Part shown: positions 21,801 through 33,171 of the stretch, piece by piece
Layout of the letters: each line of letters starts with the position of its first letter
Position numbering within the stretch: the first letter of the stretch is position 1
From: Halichoerus grypus
Taxonomy: Eukaryota; Chordata; Mammalia; Carnivora; Phocidae
Direction of reading: 5' to 3'
NCBI RefSeq assembly: GCF_964656455.1
Contig: NC_135720.1
Location: 106,528,696 to 106,592,695, forward strand
Length of the DNA: 64,000 bases
Translations under genes and position numbers: made by a program
Notes under the pieces: generated by a model
Seen by the model: the letters and a program-made list of their open reading frames with translations, nothing else
Databases searched by the model: none
Told to the model about the DNA's origin: nothing

Positions 21801-22358
21801 ATTCCACAAATAAATCTCTCAGAAACTATTTCTTGAGCACCTACTATGTTCCAGGCCCTGGGACATTACCATAATACCATGCCCCTTATTTGTAGGGAGT
21901 TTGTAGACCAGTGTGAGGGAAGAAGATAAAAAATATAAATAAATGTCAGGTGCTGATAAATGCTACAAAGAACAGTACAATGGGGAAGGGGAATAGGAAG
22001 GGTGCTGGGGTTGTGGGGGAGGGTCTCACTGAGAAAGTGACATTGTCACTGGAACCTGAAGAAAGTAAAGGATGCCCGAGGAGAAGAGTGTTCCGGGCAG
22101 AGGGAAGAGCAAGTGCAGAGGTCCTGAGGGAGGAGCCTGTTTGGGATGATGTTTGAGGAAGCCATTCTAGCTAGAGGAAATTGGAGAAGGGCAGAGTAGA
22201 AGAAAAGGTCAAGGAAGAGGCTGGGCCAGGTCATGTGGACCCCGAAGGTCATTTCAAGGACTTTGTCTTTTATTTTGAGAGAGATGAAACACTATAGGAG
22301 TCTTTTGAGCAGAAGAGTGATTTTTAAATGATCACTGAGGCTGTTGTGGGGAGCATGG
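21800..22358 (+). repeat. Ancient unassigned mammalian repeat, left part
   Basis: Starts TTTCTTGAGCACCTACTATG, then CCAGGCCCTGGGACATTACC, AGGTGCTGATAAATGCTAC, AAGAGTGTTCCGGGCAGAGGG, TGCAGAGGTCCTGAGGG and CTTTTGAGCAGAAGAGTGA. I recognise the word order as a very common mammalian repeat but cannot name the family. A second copy at 44400-44660 shows part of the same order. The MLT1 LTR at 22359-22800 splits it. Confidence 0.6.
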
Positions 22359-22800
22359 TGTATTAGTCAGCTCGGGCTGCCATAACAAAGTACCACAAAC
22401 TGGGTGGCTTAAATAGCAGAAGTGTATTTTCTCAGTTCTGGAGGCCAGGAGTCCCGAGATCAAGGTGTCCACAGGGCCTCCCTCCCTCTGAAGGCGCTAG
22501 AGAAGGATCTGTTCCTGGCCCCCCTCCCAGCTTCTGGTAGCTCCTGGGCTTGTGGCAGCAGAACTCCAATCTTCACACGGGAGTACTCCCCGTGTGAGTG
22601 CGTGCTTCCTAATTTCCCCTTATTATAAGGATGCCAGTCATACTGGTTAGAGACCCACCCTACTCCAGGATGACCTCATCTCAACAGCTAATGACCCCAT
22701 CCACAATGACCCTATTTCCAAGTAAGGTCATATTCTGAGATACTGGGGGTTAGGACTTCAACAAAGGAATTTGGGGGAGATGCAGTCCAACTCATAACAC
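22359..22800 (-). mobile_element. MLT1 LTR (ERVL-MaLR), antisense
   Basis: Starts TGTATTAGTCAGCTCGGGCT, continues GCCATAACAAAGTACCACA and CTGGGTGGCTTAAATAGC, and ends GGGGGTTAGGACTTCAACA...CATAACA. This is the reverse complement of an MLT1-type solo LTR, about 440 bp and apparently complete. No internal retroviral sequence is attached. Confidence 0.85.
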
Positions 22801-23070
22801 AATTCAGTCCCCATAATAGGTGGATTCTAGAAAGGCAAGCAAGGGTGGAAGTAGGGAGACCAGTTAGGAAGTCATTGCAATAATCCAAGGAGAGAAGCTG
22901 CTGGCTTGGACCAAAGTGGTGGCGGTGGAGGTAAATGAGAAGGGGTGAGTCTGGATGTATTTTGAAGAAGCCGCTGACATCATTTGCTGGTTGGTAGACT
23001 GGATGTGGAGTGTGAGGGAAAGAGGGGAGTCACGGTGACTCCTGGGTTTCAGGCCTGAGGAACTAGAATG
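22801..23070 (+). repeat. Ancient unassigned repeat, right part
   Basis: Resumes the element broken by the LTR: GGTGGAAGTAGGGAGACCAG, GTCATTGCAATAATCCAAGG, GCTTGGACCAAAGTGGTGGC, GGATGTGGAGTGTGAGGG and GACTCCTGGGTTTCAGGCCTGA. Confidence 0.6.
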
Positions 23071-24780
23071 GCACTGGGTGACTTTCTTTCCTACATTCTC
23101 TTCTCCCTCGGGCACCTTCCTCAGCAGCCTTTCAGGGGCCTCCTCCTGGGCCGGTCCATCTGCTGTTGGATTCTTCAGGGCTCCATCCTTGGCTGCTTCT
23201 CCATTCTCTCCTGATCGATAGGATCTTTCCCATGTTGAAGCCAAATATCCTGAATGTGCTTTTTGGGTCACTCCTACAGGCCCTGGCTCTCTCGGATGCT
23301 GAAGGAGGAAGACATGGAAGCAGGACGACCCTGAACGATTAAGCCTCTTAATCCTGAAACAGGTAGCTGCTGTGTAATGTTTTGTGATGAAGGGATCCTT
23401 GAAAGCATTCCTTGGATATCTGTGGAATGGAAAATGCCCCGAGAAGGGGAGGAAGGCTGCTGTGGGCCTGGATACTCATAACTTGCTGGGAAGGTTTCTT
23501 TGGGAAATGGTCAGCAGTAGTGGATTCACATACTGGCATTCAGCATCACTCGGAATGGGGCTGAGGGCATTGTGCCTTGTCTCTCTTGACTTTGCAGAGT
23601 TGTGAATATGAAGGAGCCAAAGGACATTCATGGATGGTAGCTCTAGATGTGTTCAGGGGGGATTAGACCTCTCTGGAGAATTGTAGTACGGAAGGCTGCT
23701 CTGAGAAACCCCCCAGAGTCTGTAAGAGGCAGATTGTTGGACCAAGGAGCCTTTGAACTGGCCCTGGGACATTTCTAGTGGTCTTTTTGTTTGTTTGTTT
23801 GTTTGTTTTAAATCAGCTCTAGCCCTGCGTTCTCTTCCATGCTCAGCAGTTTGTCCCTCTAGAAAATGGGCACATAGCTGGGATTTCCCCTGCCAGGCCC
23901 CCTCAGAAGTTGTCTGGAGCGTCAGTAAGTTTGTGTATACACAGACGTTTTTTTTTAAATGTTTAAACCCTGGTGTAGCAAGGGATGGCTGTTTTCCACA
24001 ATTCTCAGTGACAGTGGGGAAAGGAGGGTGGTGGGTGTCTAATTTGATTCTCTTGGTATGTGCAGGTTATTTTTCTTGGCAAGGGCCACACTTTTCATCT
24101 CTCTTATGTGAGACTCAAAGTTGATTGCTTCTGTTTTCTTTTTTGTTGTGCTTGATTTTGATTTAATTTTTAAGCTATCGTGTCTTGGGTTTCTAGTAAG
24201 AAACAGATGGTGTATTCAAATGGAGTCATCCAAAAGACTGCCCTGAAGGGACTGTTTATAGTGGTGTAGGCAGGGTTAAGAGAACCCATCACAGGATGTG
24301 GAAGTATCCCGGGGCTAGCGGTATCGGGGAGCTGTTACCATGCCTAGTCCTGAAAGAAAGAGGGAAGGATTGGTTATTAGAACTGGAAAGAGAAGCTCCA
24401 TGGAAAGGCTCTCTCTGGTGGAAGGATGCAGTCAACCTTCAGCAACACAGCTGGGAAAGAGCCAAGAGAATAAATATCCTCACCAAACTCGCTTGTCCTT
24501 TCTCCCACCTCCTATGGCGCCTCCCATTAGGGAGAAGCTCAGCCAGAAGCTAGAAGGCAGGGAGCCATACTGATGCTGTCCACAGAGATCAGACCCTTGG
24601 GGGGCACAGAGCTGATTGCAGAAGGGGGGATATAGGGGTGCAAATTGGAAATAGCTGACCAAGCAAGAGATGCAGATTGCTTAAATTATATCACAAAGGA
24701 TGTTTCTATCCAAAGAGGGGTTTTTGTTTGGTGGAGTAAGTGAAACCTTGCATTATAAGGTCAGCCACATAGAACTGTTG
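23071..24780. other. Single-copy DNA with a (GTTT)n
   Basis: A (GTTT)5 tract lies at about 23786-23808. No exon or named transposon recognised in 1.7 kb. Confidence 0.45.
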
Positions 24781-24784
24781 GCTG

Positions 24785-24895
24785 TAAGGGCTGGGAGGAG
24801 CAACAAAAGTCCTCTAGTCAAACTTCATCCTTTTTACAGTTGGGAAGACCCAGGAAAGTCAGGTGACTTGCCCAAAGCCACTCATGAATTCTTGA
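24785..24895 (-). repeat. MIR-like fragment, antisense
   Basis: GTCCTCTAGTCAAACTTCATCC, TTTTTACAGTTGGGAAGACCC and GTGACTTGCCCAAAGCCACTC resemble the antisense MIR-type core, as at 8050-8185. Confidence 0.5.
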
Positions 24896-25059
24896 AAGTG
24901 TTTCTTTAAAACCTGTTACATTTTAAGGAAAAAACCAACACAAAACCACCTCAAACATTTTAGAAACAGTGTCAAGTAAAATCCAAGCACATGGGGAGAA
25001 AGCTGTCAATTAGTGCTTTTTTTTCTCATTTATCAGTTTGGATCCTCTGGGGTTGTGAC

Positions 25060-25520
25060 CATCATAAAACCAAACTCAAAGGGGCTCCCACAGCACAGGG
25101 AATTAATTAATGGACTCGTGTACCTGCAAAGTTCAGGGATGGGATGGACTGCATTGTGGGTGTGAAATAGCTCAACATGACATCAACCATCCAGTTTCTT
25201 GCCATCTCTCTGTCACTCTTCCATGATGTCAGTTCATCCTCAGGGAGACAGAATGGCTGCAGAAGTTCCTCGGCTCATAGTTGCATCCCTCTGGCCAGAA
25301 GGAAAGAAGCATCCCTGCCAGTAACTCCTTAAAAGACTGAGAAAGTATCTTTCCCAGAATTCCATCCCCTGCAAGCCAACCCTGGCATTTCATTGGCCGG
25401 AGTTAAGCCACATGCTCATTCCTCAGCCAATCCCAGTAGTCAGGTGAAAGCCGTCTGTTGATTGGCAGGGACGGGAGGTTTTTCTGATTATGCACTTATG
25501 CACTCAGGAGAGGGGGAGTG
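25060..25520. repeat. Ancient unassigned repeat ('cattggc...tcacatg' family)
   Basis: GCAAAGTTCAGGGATGGGATGG, CTTTCCCAGAATTCCATCCCC, CATTTCATTGGCCGGAG, AGCCACATGCTCATTCC and CAGCCAATCCCAG follow the order of a widespread mammalian repeat that I cannot name. Related sequence appears at 37110-37510 and 50120-50420. Confidence 0.45.
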
Positions 25521-25929
25521 CATAAGCTTTCCCTAAAGCACCAGGGCTGGGAGAAGAGGAGGAGGGGACAGAACTGAGTATTGGTGGGGGAGAAGGGAAA
25601 TGGGTACCTGACATCCACTATACTGTGTCATCTATAGAAACTTCCTAATTTGGAAGTAACAGTGAGAGGAAACCTGCTTTTAACTAGTGAAAGTCTGAAT
25701 CTTAACTACGGTAGCATAATTTCAGACAGAACCTTCCCAAACAGTTCCTGCTGGAAGGCTTGCAATTAGCATCTGCTTTTCAGTATGTCTGAAAACATAG
25801 GCTCTTCTAGTAGGTTAACCATGCTTTCTACAATTCTGCTTAATTTCTCATATGCTTATTCAACCTTTTTATAGCCAGAGTAAACACTGAACTCAAATTC
25901 TGGGTTAGTGGGGATTAAATTACATTAAT
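25521..25929. other. Single-copy DNA
   Basis: No gene or repeat recognised. Confidence 0.4.
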
Positions 25930-26080
25930 GAATCTCCTCATTTAAACCTTATCTATAGAATGGGAGTAAGAATAGTACTTACTTTATAGGTTTGTTGTGA
26001 GGATTAACTGAGGTAATCCAAGTAAAGTGTCCAGTGTCCCAGTAGCTGGCCCAATAAATGTTACCTTTATTAGCATCCTA
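25930..26080 (+). repeat. MIR
   Basis: AATCTCCTCATTTAAACCTTATC, TAGAATGGGAGTAAGAATAGTAC, TAGGTTTGTTGTGAGGATTAAC and GGCCCAATAAATGTTACC are the 3' half of a sense MIR. Confidence 0.85.
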
Positions 26081-27045
26081 TATCTCAAAATATTGTCACA
26101 TTTATGTGTTTATGTGCACATATAATCTAGGAAATTAACTCTCTTCACAACAAATATGTTATTTGTCACTGAATAGTTTAGTTAGAGATGAGGTAAATCA
26201 AGGTATTAAAAAATTTAGTGTTTATGGATTTTTTTCCTCTGGAATGGTATTTATTTTAGAATTCATTTTGGGGGAAATCTAATAAAAGAAAATTTTAGGT
26301 AGCATACAGTTAAGTTAAAGGTAGATAGAATCCCTGGAAAAAAAGGGGATTTTCATTTTACAGTCACTTATTAACATATTCTTAGTTGAAAAGTTTTATA
26401 AATAGTTGAGGGCCTGTTATGACGTATCCCAGCTGATTTTCTTGCCTTTGTTCTCAGTGTGGAGGCTCTGGAGAGAGCAAGTGACCCTCCTCAGCTTTGG
26501 CTTCCCAAACCAGCCATGCCATTGGGCTTTTCTGGGTGGATGGATTTTAGGATCACTTGGATCGGGTGAGATGCTGTAGTAGCAAGAAGCTAGTCTTGGG
26601 CATTTATTTCAGTTTAATTTTAACTGACAAAATGCTGTGAATTGTTCTATAAAGCCTTTGGTACCATAAGGCCGACTTCTCAGAATCTCAGCAGGGTGAA
26701 GTGTCTTGATTTGGGGGTTCCCAGATTAATGGTACCCTCAAGCTTTAAAAGCACCTGTGTTTCAAAACCAGGAGGAGATAGCTTGGTAGGGAGGGGTGGG
26801 TAGGGTGCAGTGAGGGGCCTGCAGATAGAGGAAAAACTTGCAGAACAACCAGGAACTTATAGACCACAAGTTTATAGAGCCTAAAAGTTTTCATACTCTC
26901 TCCCCTGCATACTGACTACAATTAGTCTTAAATTTTCTATAGGTTGTTTGTTGGCCCTGAGGATGGTCACCATTGTGGTAACTAGATGAGAACTAGTAAT
27001 AACTAGATGATTGACCCTGAATTCCTTGTTTCAGACAAGTGGTTC
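26081..27045. other. Single-copy AT-rich DNA with an exon-like segment
   Basis: No repeat recognised. At 26459-26565 a pyrimidine-rich tract and CTCAG acceptor precede 107 bp ending in GG|GTGAG. Two of three sense frames are open through it. The peptide is not recognised, so it is not called as an exon. Confidence 0.35.
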
Positions 27046-28538
27046 TCATACATAGATCACTTGGATGAAGAAACTGTCAAAAAAATTGGGAGGGATTGGC
27101 CTAGGGCTACCAACTTCTTATTTTGCCATCCTCAGTGGAAGGATGTTTTGAAATATCTAACATTACCACAATTATCATACAAGAAAGGAACATTTTTTTT
27201 TTTTCTGATATCACCTATAAAAACTACATCATATTTGGGCCCTGTGCTGCAATCTGTGGGTAGCAAGCACTGGGGAGATGGGGAGGTATTTACTTAATGT
27301 GCAGTGTAGGGAGGAAAATCCTACTTTTTTGAAGATTCTCTTAGAGCCTAGGAGTTCTCTTAAGTCATGTCTTTTTTTGACTTAAAGGAGGAGAAATTCA
27401 CTTGAACACAAGTCTTGATGAATCCAATTCATTTTACAAAGAAGGAACTGTTTACTCTCAAGTCATTAACTTAGAATTGTTAGTATAATTTTCTACCAGT
27501 AGAAAGAAAATCTTGCAGTACCTAAGTCGTTCCGATTAAAAGGTATATCAAGAGTTTTTCTTTTTCCACAGTTTGACCCTAAAAATGCTAAATGTTTAGT
27601 TGGATTTGGCCTTTCGTTGTGTGGTGTATGCCTCTGTGTGTGGGAGAGCACACACACACTCACACGGGAGGGGGTGGGGGGGAGGGAAGGAGAGAAAGAG
27701 AGAACTTAATTTGGTGAAAAGCCCCAGAAAGGAAAGGGTGCTTGTGAGAAAATCAGCGTGTGCCTCAGTCAGTCGCTGGTAAGCGTTAGTACTTGTAGCA
27801 ACAATTGCATCTTGGAGCTGCCAACAGAGTATGACTTTTTAAGATGTCTTTTGGAGTCATTAAAAAACCCCAAACATACACCCAACCACCCCTGGCATCC
27901 AAAACAGTAATAAAACATTCCTCATTCTGCTTCACTTCACATGCTTGCTTGGCTTTGCCACAAACATGTTTTGCCTTCCAGCCAGGGATTAAGCTTCTGT
28001 GTGAGGCCATGACTGGTGTGAAAGCAACTTCTCTGTCATTGTTGAGGGGGAGAAAAAACTGCTTGCGTGCTTGTGTGAAATCCTGAATGGAATTACAGAA
28101 TCGTAGTGCCAAAGAGGGTTTTGAGGTCCATGCCTTCCTGCCAGGCTATTTGAATGCTCATCACCTTGACTCACAAAAGGTAACCTAATCCTAATGTGTC
28201 ACTGACCTCTAACATTTCATGGATCCTCTGTGAACAAGGACATGAACTAAGATGTGTCTTTCTCAAGAAAAAGCAGGCCGTTCTGCAACACACCACATAT
28301 GCAGTTCCTGCCCTGTTCACAGCCTCATTCTTGGGCACCGTGTCACTGTTTGAGTCCTGTTTATATTCTCACATGTGCTCCTACAGCACAGTCCTCGCCT
28401 GTTCTAGTAGACACTCCACCTTTGTTCAGACTCCTTACCACTTGTTTCTATTCGGGTGTCTCTCTCTCTACGGCAGGCTCTTCAGTGTGTATAGCTGTAG
28501 CTCAGTGTTCTTTTGGACAGACATTACCACAACCCCCT
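27046..28538. other. Mostly single-copy DNA
   Basis: AGTGGTTCTCATACATAGATC near 27040 could be a MER5-type left end, but no right end follows. CA/GA-rich simple sequence lies at about 27650-27705. No exon recognised. Confidence 0.4.
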
Positions 28539-28925
28539 TGCTTTAGTCAGCTTGGGCTGCCATAACAAAATACGACAGACTGGGTGGCTTAAAATAGAAA
28601 TTTATTTCTAACAGTTCCGAAGGCTGGGAAGTCTAAGATCAAGGTGTTGGCAAGGCAGGTTTCATTCTGAGACCTCTTAATGTTGGCTTGTAGGTGGCCG
28701 CCATCTTGCTGTGTGCTCACTTGACCTCTTCTTTGTGCCCTTGTGAAAAGAGGAAGCTCTGGAGACTCTTCTTCTTCTAAGGACACTAATCCCATCAGGG
28801 GGGCTCCACCCTTGTGACTCATCTTAACCAAGCTGATTCCCAGAGGCCCCACCTCCTACTACTATCAGATTGGGAGCTAGGATTTCAACATATGAATTTG
28901 GGTTGGGGGGGTTACGAACGGACAC
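28539..28925 (-). mobile_element. MLT1 LTR (ERVL-MaLR), antisense, second copy
   Basis: TTTAGTCAGCTTGGGCTGCC, ATAACAAAATACGACAGACTG, CTGGGTGGCTTAAAATAG, AGGTGGCCGCCATCTTGC, GGACACTAATCCCATCAGG and GATTTCAACATATGAATTTGGG. Same family and strand as 22359-22800. A solo LTR. Confidence 0.9.
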
Positions 28926-29575
28926 GAAGTTTCTGTGCATATTAATTCTGAATCTTTATTTGTGATTCCCTTGAAGTGCTTGCAGGGTCATTGGTCCAGG
29001 AGCCCTGCAGTAAGTAGAGAAAGCCTTAGAATTATTGCTTTGGAATAGGTACAGTGTCCTGCAGGTGGCTTGGTGGATTACAGATTTGGAAGACCTTTAC
29101 CACAGAATTCAAGGTGACCTAGGTAGACTAGTGATCTCCTTTTCTTTTCAGATCTTGGATTTCCTAAGTCCAAATGTCAGTGGTAAAGTTGTGGATGCCA
29201 GACTTGGTCAGCCTCAATGAAGTGTGGATGGGTCAGCATTCAGTATTCCCTGACCACCATCTATAACCTCCCTTCTGGGACCCTAAAAAGGAGGTTCTTA
29301 GAATGAAAGCCTGGGAAAATGGGTTATTTCTTAGCACTTTATCCTCTTGGGCATTTACTTCTTTTTCATGGGGAAAGGAAGGCAGTAAATTATCCTAAAA
29401 CTGTTCCCTGTTCCATTAGAGATCAATATCTTACTATCATTTGAAATGTATGCAAATATGGTAATATCCACACGGACACAGGCACGCGTGGACGCACATA
29501 CACACGCGCACACACAGAAACCTGTGCCAGGTGGAATATTTTAAAATATAAAAAGGCCTTTGAAAGTTCTTTTAA
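28926..29575. other. Single-copy DNA with a CA-rich tract
   Basis: Imperfect CA/CG-rich simple sequence at about 29468-29518. No gene recognised. Confidence 0.4.
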
Positions 29576-30230
29576 ACTTTCAAGGAACAGGTAATTTCTG
29601 TGTTATATAAACTGTTCCAGGATTTAAAAAAAAGATGGAAAACTTCCAGATTCTTTTTTTAAGCGAACATGACCCTGATAACAAATCTGGCAAGCCCCCA
29701 GAGGGAAGCTGTATACCAGTCTCTCTCAGGAATGTAACAATTTTAGATAAAATTCTAGTGAGTAGATTTCAACAATAGGGTATGTGAATGTTCCACCATA
29801 CCCAAGTAGGTTATGGAATGCAGGAATGGCTTCATATATATAGATTTTCATTTGATTCACATAAATTATTTAAGTAAAAATATGCAATAATCTCATTAAT
29901 TCCAGAAGAACATTCAGTCAATTCAACTTCTAAGTTTTACAAACCGCTTAAAAACAAGTATATAAAATGACCATTCCTTCATATGATAAGGAAGATTGAG
30001 TTCATACAGCCCACTGTCATTATACTTTTGGGGGGCCCCAATAAAGGCATTATGGGATATGGCTAAGATCGAAACAAAAAGCAAATGTAGAAAGTTATGA
30101 AAGTAGTAACTTTAGAGACTAAATACTGTAAAGAAAAAGATAAAATTATCATTACAGATTGCTTAGTTGTAGATCAAGAAGGCTTAAAGAGATTACTTCT
30201 AGACAGGGAGATAAAAACGAAGGATTTGGA

Positions 30231-30464
30231 GGGGCACCTGGATGGCTCAGTAGGTTAAGCATCCGATTCTTGATTTTGGCTCCGGTCATGATCTCATGGT
30301 CTTGAGATCAAGCCCTGTGTCAGGCTCCACGCTCAGTGTGGCGTCTGCTTGAGATTCTCTGTCTCCCTCTCCCACTGCCCCTACCTACCCCTGCTTCTCT
30401 CTCACATGCTCTCTCTCTCTAAAATAAATAAATAAGTAAAATCTTAAGAAAAAAACAAACAGCT
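30231..30464 (+). mobile_element. CAN-SINE, sense, inside L1M
   Basis: Head GGGGCACCTGGATGGCTCAG, tail AAATAAATAAGTAAAATCTTA. Duplication AAGGATTTGGA (30220-30230) against AAGGCTTTGGA (30465-30475), one mismatch. Confidence 0.96.
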
Positions 30465-31517
30465 AAGGCTTTGGATACTTCTGAAATCAGTTCATGAGTG
30501 TAATGCCATTCTTCTCAAAGTCCCATCAGGATTTTTAAAATTTCACAAGATGGTTTTCAGTCTATATGGAAAAATAAGTAGATGAGAACCTCAGGGGAAT
30601 TCTGGAAATGGCTACAGGAGAAGGGAGTTAGATCTATTGGATATTACAGTAGATAGCACTACCAGATATTAAAATGCATAATGAAGTCTTTGTAATTAAA
30701 ACACTGTGATGCTGGCATAAGAGGAGGAAGTAGGTAAGTGAACCAGGACAGTTCAGAAGCAGATCCTTGCATAAATAATTTGATAAATCATAAAGAAGTC
30801 ATCAGAAATCAGTGGGGAAGGAAAGATTATTCAATAAATAATTTTGATGCATAGTTAGCAATTTGGAAAAAATCATTCTGACTTCACCAAATGAATTACA
30901 TATTGATTAAACAATTAAGTGCAAAATGTAGAGGCATAGGAAATCTATAGAATTGAATATTGCTTAGAAACAAAAGAAAAACACTAGAACAGGAAAAGAA
31001 TAGTCAGTCACACTACAGAAAAAAGAAAAATCAAAGATTTCTTCATGTAAAAAACCAATGGGGTAACAGTAGATTGGGAAAAGATCTGCAGTAACATGAC
31101 AGAATTAGTATCTTTATTTTGTGACAAGCTCAAACAAATTAAAAAATACTGATTACAAAAATTAAAACCTTGTTGGAACACTTGAATAGGTGACTACATA
31201 CAGTACCATACAAATATATGGGAAATGGTCAATTTTGTAATAAGAGATATGTAGATTAAAATGCCAGCAAAATACTATTTTAACATATTAGCCAAAGAAT
31301 ACATTTTTAATGGTAATCCCCAATTCTGTTGGTATTGCAATATCGTGAAACAGTTATACAATATATTAAAGAGCCATATTATTTATTCATACATTTTGAT
31401 CTGGTAATACCACTTCTGTGGACCATCTTCCCACATTCCCTCCGTGAAAGAAATAATACACTATACTTAATAAGCTATTTAGACAAAGATGCTCCCTGAT
31501 GCATTATTTACAAAGTA

Positions 31518-31535
31518 GACACACACACACACACA
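31518..31535. repeat. (AC)n short microsatellite
   Basis: About nine AC units within the old L1M 3' region. Confidence 0.85.
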
Positions 31536-31817
31536 AAATTAATGTCCAACTGTTGGGTAACTATAAAGTAAAATATTCTTCTCTCAGCATAATACTGTAC
31601 TATAATTAACAATTATTTTGAAGATATGTAGTAATGTGACATGATATTTACAATATAATTTTATGTATAGAAATTGCAGTATAAATTGTGGTGTGGTTTC
31701 ACTATGGAATACAGCTATATAGTTGCACAGTTGAATTGAATGACCCATAGCTGCCTAGGACAACAGAAGAAGGATCTCAGGAACACAACTGTTAAGTAAA
31801 AAAGGAAGTTGCATTTG

Positions 31818-32128
31818 TTTCTCTTGCCTCAGGTGACCTGTTTAGAAAAAAAGTTGCTATGGCTGATGTCAAACAGGTTACTTGCCTGTGTACTCTTAGG
31901 GGATTTTTATGGTTTCAGGTCTCACATTTAGGTCTTTAATACACTTTAAATTTATTTTTGTGTATAATGTAATAAGGTGGTGTAATTTCTTGCTTTTGCA
32001 TGTTGCTGTCCAGTTTTCCCAACACCTTTTCTTGAAGAGACTGTCTTTTTTCCCATTGGATATTCTTTCCTGTTTTGTTGAAGAGTAATTGACCATATAG
32101 TTCTGGGTTCACTTCCGGGTTTTCTATT
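31818..32128 (-). mobile_element. Younger L1: inverted ORF2 segment (5' part of a twin-primed insertion)
   Basis: The minus-strand translation of about 31896-32096 shows the ORF2 C-terminal words [13 protein letters not shown] and [12 protein letters not shown], typical of L1. It has a stop and frameshifts. The segment is in reverse orientation to the adjoining 3' end at 32129-32500, so the two form one 5'-inverted L1. The left edge is approximate: GGAAGTTGCA before it and CAAGTTGCAG after the tail are a plausible target-site duplication. Confidence 0.75.
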
Positions 32129-32500
32129 TTGTGACATGGATGGAGCTAGAAAGTATAATGCTAAGTGAGATAAGGCAGTCAGAGAAAGACAAATACCATA
32201 TAATTTCAGTCATATGTGGAATTTAAGGAAAGATACAAATGAGCCAAGGGAAAAAGAGAGATTGAATGAGAAATCAAGAAACAGACTCAACTAGAGAGAA
32301 CAAACTCCTGGTTACCAGAGGGGAGGTGGTTAGGAGGATGGGTTAAATAGGTGATGGGGATGAAGGAGTGCACTTATCATGATGAGCACAGGTGATGTAT
32401 GGGATTGTTAAATCACTATATCGTATACTTGAAACTAATATAATACTGTATGTTAACTAACTGGAATTAAAATGAAAACATAAAATTAAAAAAAAATCAA
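32129..32500 (+). mobile_element. Younger L1: 3' end in sense orientation
   Basis: GACATGGATGGAGCTAGAAAG, ATGCTAAGTGAGATAAGGCAGTC, CATATAATTTCAGTCATATGTGG, ACTAGAGAGAACAAACTCCTGG and ATCGTATACTTGAAACTAATA are the end of ORF2 and the 3' UTR of a carnivore L1, ending in an A-rich tail. It joins the inverted segment at about 32128/32129. Confidence 0.9.
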
Positions 32501-32759
32501 GTTGCAGAAGAGCAACTTGATCCCAATTACATAAAGTTCAGATACATACAAAACTAGTGATAGAGTGTTTAGGCATCCACATGCATGTGGCAAACCCTAT
32601 AAGAACAAGCAAGCATAGGCAAAAATTCAGGCTAGTGGGGGGGGGAGGAGAGAAGAGGATGAGGGAAGAGCCCGTGGGAGCTATCTAGGGGATGGTAAAG
32701 TTCTCTTTCTCAAGCTGGGCTAGGGACATAGGTATATATATTATTGCTCTTTTTAAATT

Positions 32760-32956
32760 TTTAAATTTATTTTCTAAAGGTTTTATTTATTTGAAAAAAA
32801 GAGAGAGAGCATGAGTGGGGGGAGGCGCAGAGGGAGAGGAAGAAGCAGAATTCCTGCTGAGCAGGGAGCCCAATGTGGGGCTCTACCCCAGGACCCTGGG
32901 ATCATGACCTGAGCCGAAGGCAGACACTTAACCGACTGAGCCACCCAGGCTTCCCC
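32760..32956 (-). mobile_element. CAN-SINE, antisense
   Basis: TTCTAAAGGTTTTATTTATTTG at the tail side and GAGCCACCCAGGCTTCCCC at the head. Inserted in the L1M 3' UTR. The duplication is not clear. Confidence 0.93.
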
Positions 32957-32988
32957 TTTTATACCTTAACATAAGCTACAAGTATTTT

Positions 32989-33171
32989 GCGTTTTATTAA
33001 GCGTTTGCCTTCGGCTCAGGTCATGGTCCCAGGGTCCTGGGATCGAGCCCCACATCGGGCTCCCTGCTCCGTGGGAAGCCTGCTTCTCCCTCTCCCACTC
33101 CCCCTGCTTGTGTTTCCTCTCTCACTGTATCTCTCTCTGTCAAATAAGTAAATAAAATCTTAAAAAAAAAA
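32989..33171 (+). mobile_element. CAN-SINE, sense, 5'-truncated
   Basis: Lacks the first ~25 bp of the tRNA-like head and starts near TTAAGCGTTTGCCTTCGG. Ends with GTCAAATAAGTAAATAAAATC and an A run. A perfect 16-bp duplication AAGCTACAAGTATTTT lies at 32973-32988 and 33172-33187, so truncation happened at insertion. The head faces the head of the antisense SINE 32 bp to the left. Confidence 0.96.

Noticed and set aside
27007..27297. 96-codon + frame with a protein-like start
   Set aside because: Crosses a MER5-like fragment and a T run, and matches no known family.
28196..28565. Overlapping 116- and 103-codon + frames
   Set aside because: No domain recognised, and the end runs into an MLT1 LTR.
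22359..28925. The two MLT1 LTRs as ends of one retroviral element
   Set aside because: They are the same strand but 5.7 kb apart, clearly diverged from each other, with no retroviral internal sequence recognised between them. Better read as two solo LTRs.
31896..32096. 66-codon L1 ORF2-like frame as a functional peptide
   Set aside because: Short inverted fragment of a dead L1 with frame breaks.
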